From the NCBI RefSeq assembly GCF_020085105.1, contig NC_058052.1, forward strand, positions 13,621,233 to 13,685,232: 64,000 bases of DNA. Reading direction: 5' to 3'. Origin of the DNA: Siniperca chuatsi (lineage: Eukaryota > Chordata > Actinopteri > Centrarchiformes > Sinipercidae). A model generated the notes under the pieces. The model was given only the letters and a program-made list of their open reading frames with translations. It ran no database searches and was not told the DNA's origin. A program made the position numbers and the translations under genes. Shown here one piece after another: positions 60,728 to 64,000 of the stretch. Positions within the stretch are counted from its first letter, which is position 1. Every line of letters starts with the position of its first letter.

Positions 60728-63700
60728 CCCTAAAGTCATGCCACCCATGTTCTTTGTGACATAACACCTAGTTCCTGAGCCTGAGGTTCACTTGTACTTT
60801 TGAGGGCCAAGATATTTATATTAGAGATACCAGCGTATCTGAAATCAGCTGTAAATAAAGAAACAGAACAAATGCCTCGACTAAAATAATCATGTGCCAT
60901 CTTATAAACTTGTTTATGTATTTATGTTCTTATGTAACCTCCTTGTTTGCGTGTCCTCTGTAGTCATAGCAGAGCAAGTTTATACTGTGAAAGGTTACAG
61001 TGAGCGTTTCCTACTTGCCCATTGGAGCCCTCTTGAATGTTTAACTGCGATGAGTGTTGCCGAGGTCATACCGTCCTCATAGATCACATTTCCAACCACC
61101 ACTGGTTCACTGTGCTACATGTCGCCTCACTGTGTGCGCGCTCTCGCTCACTTATTTCTTGTGGCATCTTGGACCCGTCCCAAAGACCGAATACAAGCAG
61201 TCCTAAATCATTTCCTGAAGACCACCCTCTGTGGGGCTCTTTAAAGGAACACTCATAAACAGTGACAGACAAGTGATAAATACACTTTAAGGAAACATAC
61301 TACTGAATGAATGCAAGGGACGTTATTCCTTGTGATATAGGTTGTGTGTTATATGTCCATTATTGTGCAATTTTAAATGATCAAAATCCCAAAATTGCAC
61401 AGTAGCTCATCTTATGGATTTATATGTGTTCATTAATGCTTCCTCCATAGAAGCAGCTATACGAAACACTAGTTCAACTTTAAGCAGCACTCTATACTTT
61501 CCAATAGTTATACATAATAATTATTCACATAGTTTGCCACTGATGATGCTCAGTTCAGTGCCATATTGAGCTATTCCTTTGCAGAATAAGAGCACAATTA
61601 CTGCTGTAAATCTGAAACCGCTGTGCTCCACAGATATTAACATGTATATCTGAGTAGACCACGTTGTGCCACAGTAAAAGCATAAACAGTTGGGCGTGTC
61701 ACTGAGTAAAGAGTTTAATTACAGACAAACACACAGCCCCTCCCTCCAGAGTAGATAGGGCATGCAAATATAGCCCACTGCCAGGTGCTACTGAGCACAC
61801 TGGGTTATCTCTCCAGATTATAAACAAACATTATGATGCTAAGTCTCAGACACAAGGACAAAAAAACACAAAAAATGCATATAATTCAATCAATGCCTGT
61901 AATTTTCAATATCAGCATATTAAGTTGAAAATGCCAGTGTGATCAAATAAAGCTTATGATTGCCTTTCAGAGTCTGTCGCAGGATTGCATAATTATTCAC
62001 ATACTTTAAAGGTAACATCTTCTATGAGGAATATATGTATAATGCATCATAAAGGTACTTATATGACCTTACAGTGTAGGGATAAGAAGTAAAAAAATGT
62101 CAGAAAAGTATAAACTTACTTACATGCAATTTTCATAAAATATTAACATTAAAAAGATGTATTTACATTAATTCTCGTAACTCATTTTTTCTGTGTATTT
62201 AAATTTATCCAAAAGCAGTTTGGTAACTGTTATTCATCCTAGAGTGACAGGAAATAACAGGATAAGTATCAAGTAGCTGCATCTGAGTGTGTCTATGTGT
62301 TTATGTGTGAAAGCCTGGAGGTGGTAAAGGGCTCAGGGGTTAATGGTGTTGATGGATTAAAACCAAATTCTTTAACTGGTTTCATTTTCTAGTAGGATTT
62401 AGCTTTGAGGAAAAAATCTTTATCTCAAAACAGAATTTAAAGCCAGAACCACTGTAACTACAAATAGCAGTGGAAAGCAAAGGCAGGTCAGTGATATTAC
62501 TTCAGCCTTACAGTAAACACCCAATCTGGTACACATTTTCAAAAGAAATATATCTGTTATCAAACCCTCCTACCTTCCCCAGACTCTTATTCAAATTGTC
62601 CATTTCTGCTTCAAATGCCTCCTATCCAGAAGTGTTGCTTGTGTCCAGGCTTCGGAAAAACATCTCTCAAGACTTCAAATGTTGATCAAAGATACGGAAA
62701 GCATGATAGCCGCCTCGTGAAGTTTAAAGTGTATTGCTGTTGGTGTGTGCATCGCCCTGCAGATTTCCTTTTATAGACACATAATAGCCATAAATAGCTT
62801 GCAGACAGCAGTCAGCCTGCTGGGCACCAGTAACAATGTTCACACTGGGAGTTACAAACAACACAGCTCTGTCTCCCTGGAAAGTTCACTTGTCCACAAT
62901 GTTAGCACTTTTTTTCTGAAATAAACTCACATTCTTCTTCATTTATCTCCATGAATGACTAAAAGTTGTGTATTCTTCCCCAGCATGGGTCTCATAAATG
63001 ATATACAGCTACAATATGATAGACATCATGCTGAAAACATGACAAATATCTTGACTGACTGAGCTCAGATTATTAAAAAAGAGAGGTGGAGATGATTGTA
63101 TTGATTGGACAAAAAAAAACCTGTTGAGAAAATAAATGCTGCCATGGAGAATAAACAAGCAAGAGTCAAACATTTGTGTCTCATTTTTCTCCACAGGGGA
63201 CGGCGACAATTACCTCATTATGATCAAACATTCAAGAAAGCATTTATTTTTTAGCACAGGTCTGTGAAGAGCTCGCATTGTGTGGCGAAGCTGTTGTAAT
63301 GACGAATGAATTGAAAAATGAATAAAGGCATCATCAGTGTGAACTTGCATGTCTGACAGCTGAACATATAGCAAAGTGCTCTATGTGTGGGCAGCATTAG
63401 AAAATTCTGATTTTAAAAGATTTTGAATTTTATCCAGCACAGCTGATGTATTTTCTAATACAGAACACTACTTTTGAATTCGTATAAACAATATGATGTT
63501 AATGTAGCCTCCAGATAATCTAAACCGCTGCCAGCCAGCAGACTGATGTGACAGAGGCATCACAGTTTCCAATAATGAGTAATCAGGTGGCTTGAAACAA
63601 ATTAATTTACTTCCTTGTTTGCTACTTCATCGACTTCTCTGTTCCCTTATCAGTGAGTGAAAGCAGACCTCCGGAGTGGATGCTAATCCTTTAAGTACAC

Positions 63701-64000
63701 TACATTCTTCATTCCTGTCACAGCTGTTCTTGTCTATTTCCACCCTGCTATCTCCCTCCCCCTGTTTCTCTGTGGCAGTCACACACAGAGAAAATCACAA
63801 TAAGACAAAGCATACACCAAAGCCTGGCACCTGTTTGTTTTATACTCTTAGGAGTATTGTGATTTTGTATTAATTTAGATTAAAAGCATTGGACAAGTGC
63901 CTGAAATGTAAATGTGTAAACGCTTTTGAGCATCAAATTCTAAGCAGATTTGATAGCAACAAGTCCTAAATTATCGCCTTAAGCGATGGATATCCAGTCT
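60728..64000. other. Non-genic stretch to the window edge
   Basis: AT-rich. I looked for an mlip initiator exon; the only candidate (ATG at 62953 on the minus strand, followed by a GTGAGT donor) would leave phase 1 and does not fit the phase-0 exon at 56840. Confidence 0.5.

Noticed and set aside
62940..62960. ATG with a GTGAGT donor as mlip first exon
   Set aside because: It would leave phase 1, whereas the next known exon at 56840 is entered in phase 0.
1..64000. CRISPR arrays, operons, phage or toxin systems
   Set aside because: Sequence is clearly vertebrate nuclear DNA; the spaced repeats are microsatellites or dispersed transposons.

Overview
This is vertebrate nuclear DNA, almost certainly from a ray-finned (teleost, perciform-type) fish. 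It is AT-rich, has short exons with GT..AG borders separated by long introns, many CA/TG and AT microsatellites, and a typical fish load of Tc1, hAT, LTR, LINE and fold-back repeats. No bacterial, plasmid or CRISPR features are present.

Two protein-coding genes can be supported, both on the minus strand. The first is fam83b (about 5.3-13.1 kb). Its four coding exons (11018-10569, 9283-9119, 8212-8088, 7616-5615) join in frame into a protein of about 913 residues, with the FAM83 N-terminal DUF1669 domain and the conserved C-terminal tail. The second is mlip, muscular LMNA-interacting protein (about 35.4 or 43.4 kb to beyond 56.8 kb). Nine phase-0 exons were found, including a single 1563-base Ser/Pro-rich exon at 49731-48169. 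A tenth, possible terminal exon lies at 35661-35440. The mlip start exon was not found and may lie beyond the right edge or be too short to see. In mammals MLIP lies upstream of FAM83B on the same strand with TINAG between them. Here the order and orientation agree, but I see no TINAG exons in the interval.

Region by region: 1-5.3 kb is non-genic apart from an LTR-like repeat (1.17-1.6 kb). 5.3-13.1 kb is fam83b. 13.1-35.4 kb is gene-poor and rich in repeats: a hAT-like element (16.8-17.1 kb), an LTR-like copy (22 kb), a 608-bp solo LTR with a perfect 5-bp target duplication (23.9-24.5 kb), a decayed P2X7-intracellular-domain-like fragment (24.9-25.1 kb), a long fold-back repeat (27.2-27.5 kb), a broken BEL/Pao-like gag (27.8-29.3 kb) and a hAT-like insertion with an 8-bp duplication (29.4-29.6 kb). 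35.4-57 kb is mlip, whose introns hold a nearly intact Tc1 element (39.55-41.19 kb), a LINE reverse-transcriptase fragment (51.9-52.2 kb) and several copies of a fold-back MITE. 57-64 kb holds no gene that I can support.

Nothing here is a convincing new biological system. The most useful points are the very young Tc1 copy with a broken DNA-binding N-terminus, the giant mlip exon and its basic splice junction, a Phe-to-Tyr change at the probable CK1-docking motif of Fam83b, and the candidate distant mlip terminal exon. Family comparisons rest on remembered family sequences; no search was run.
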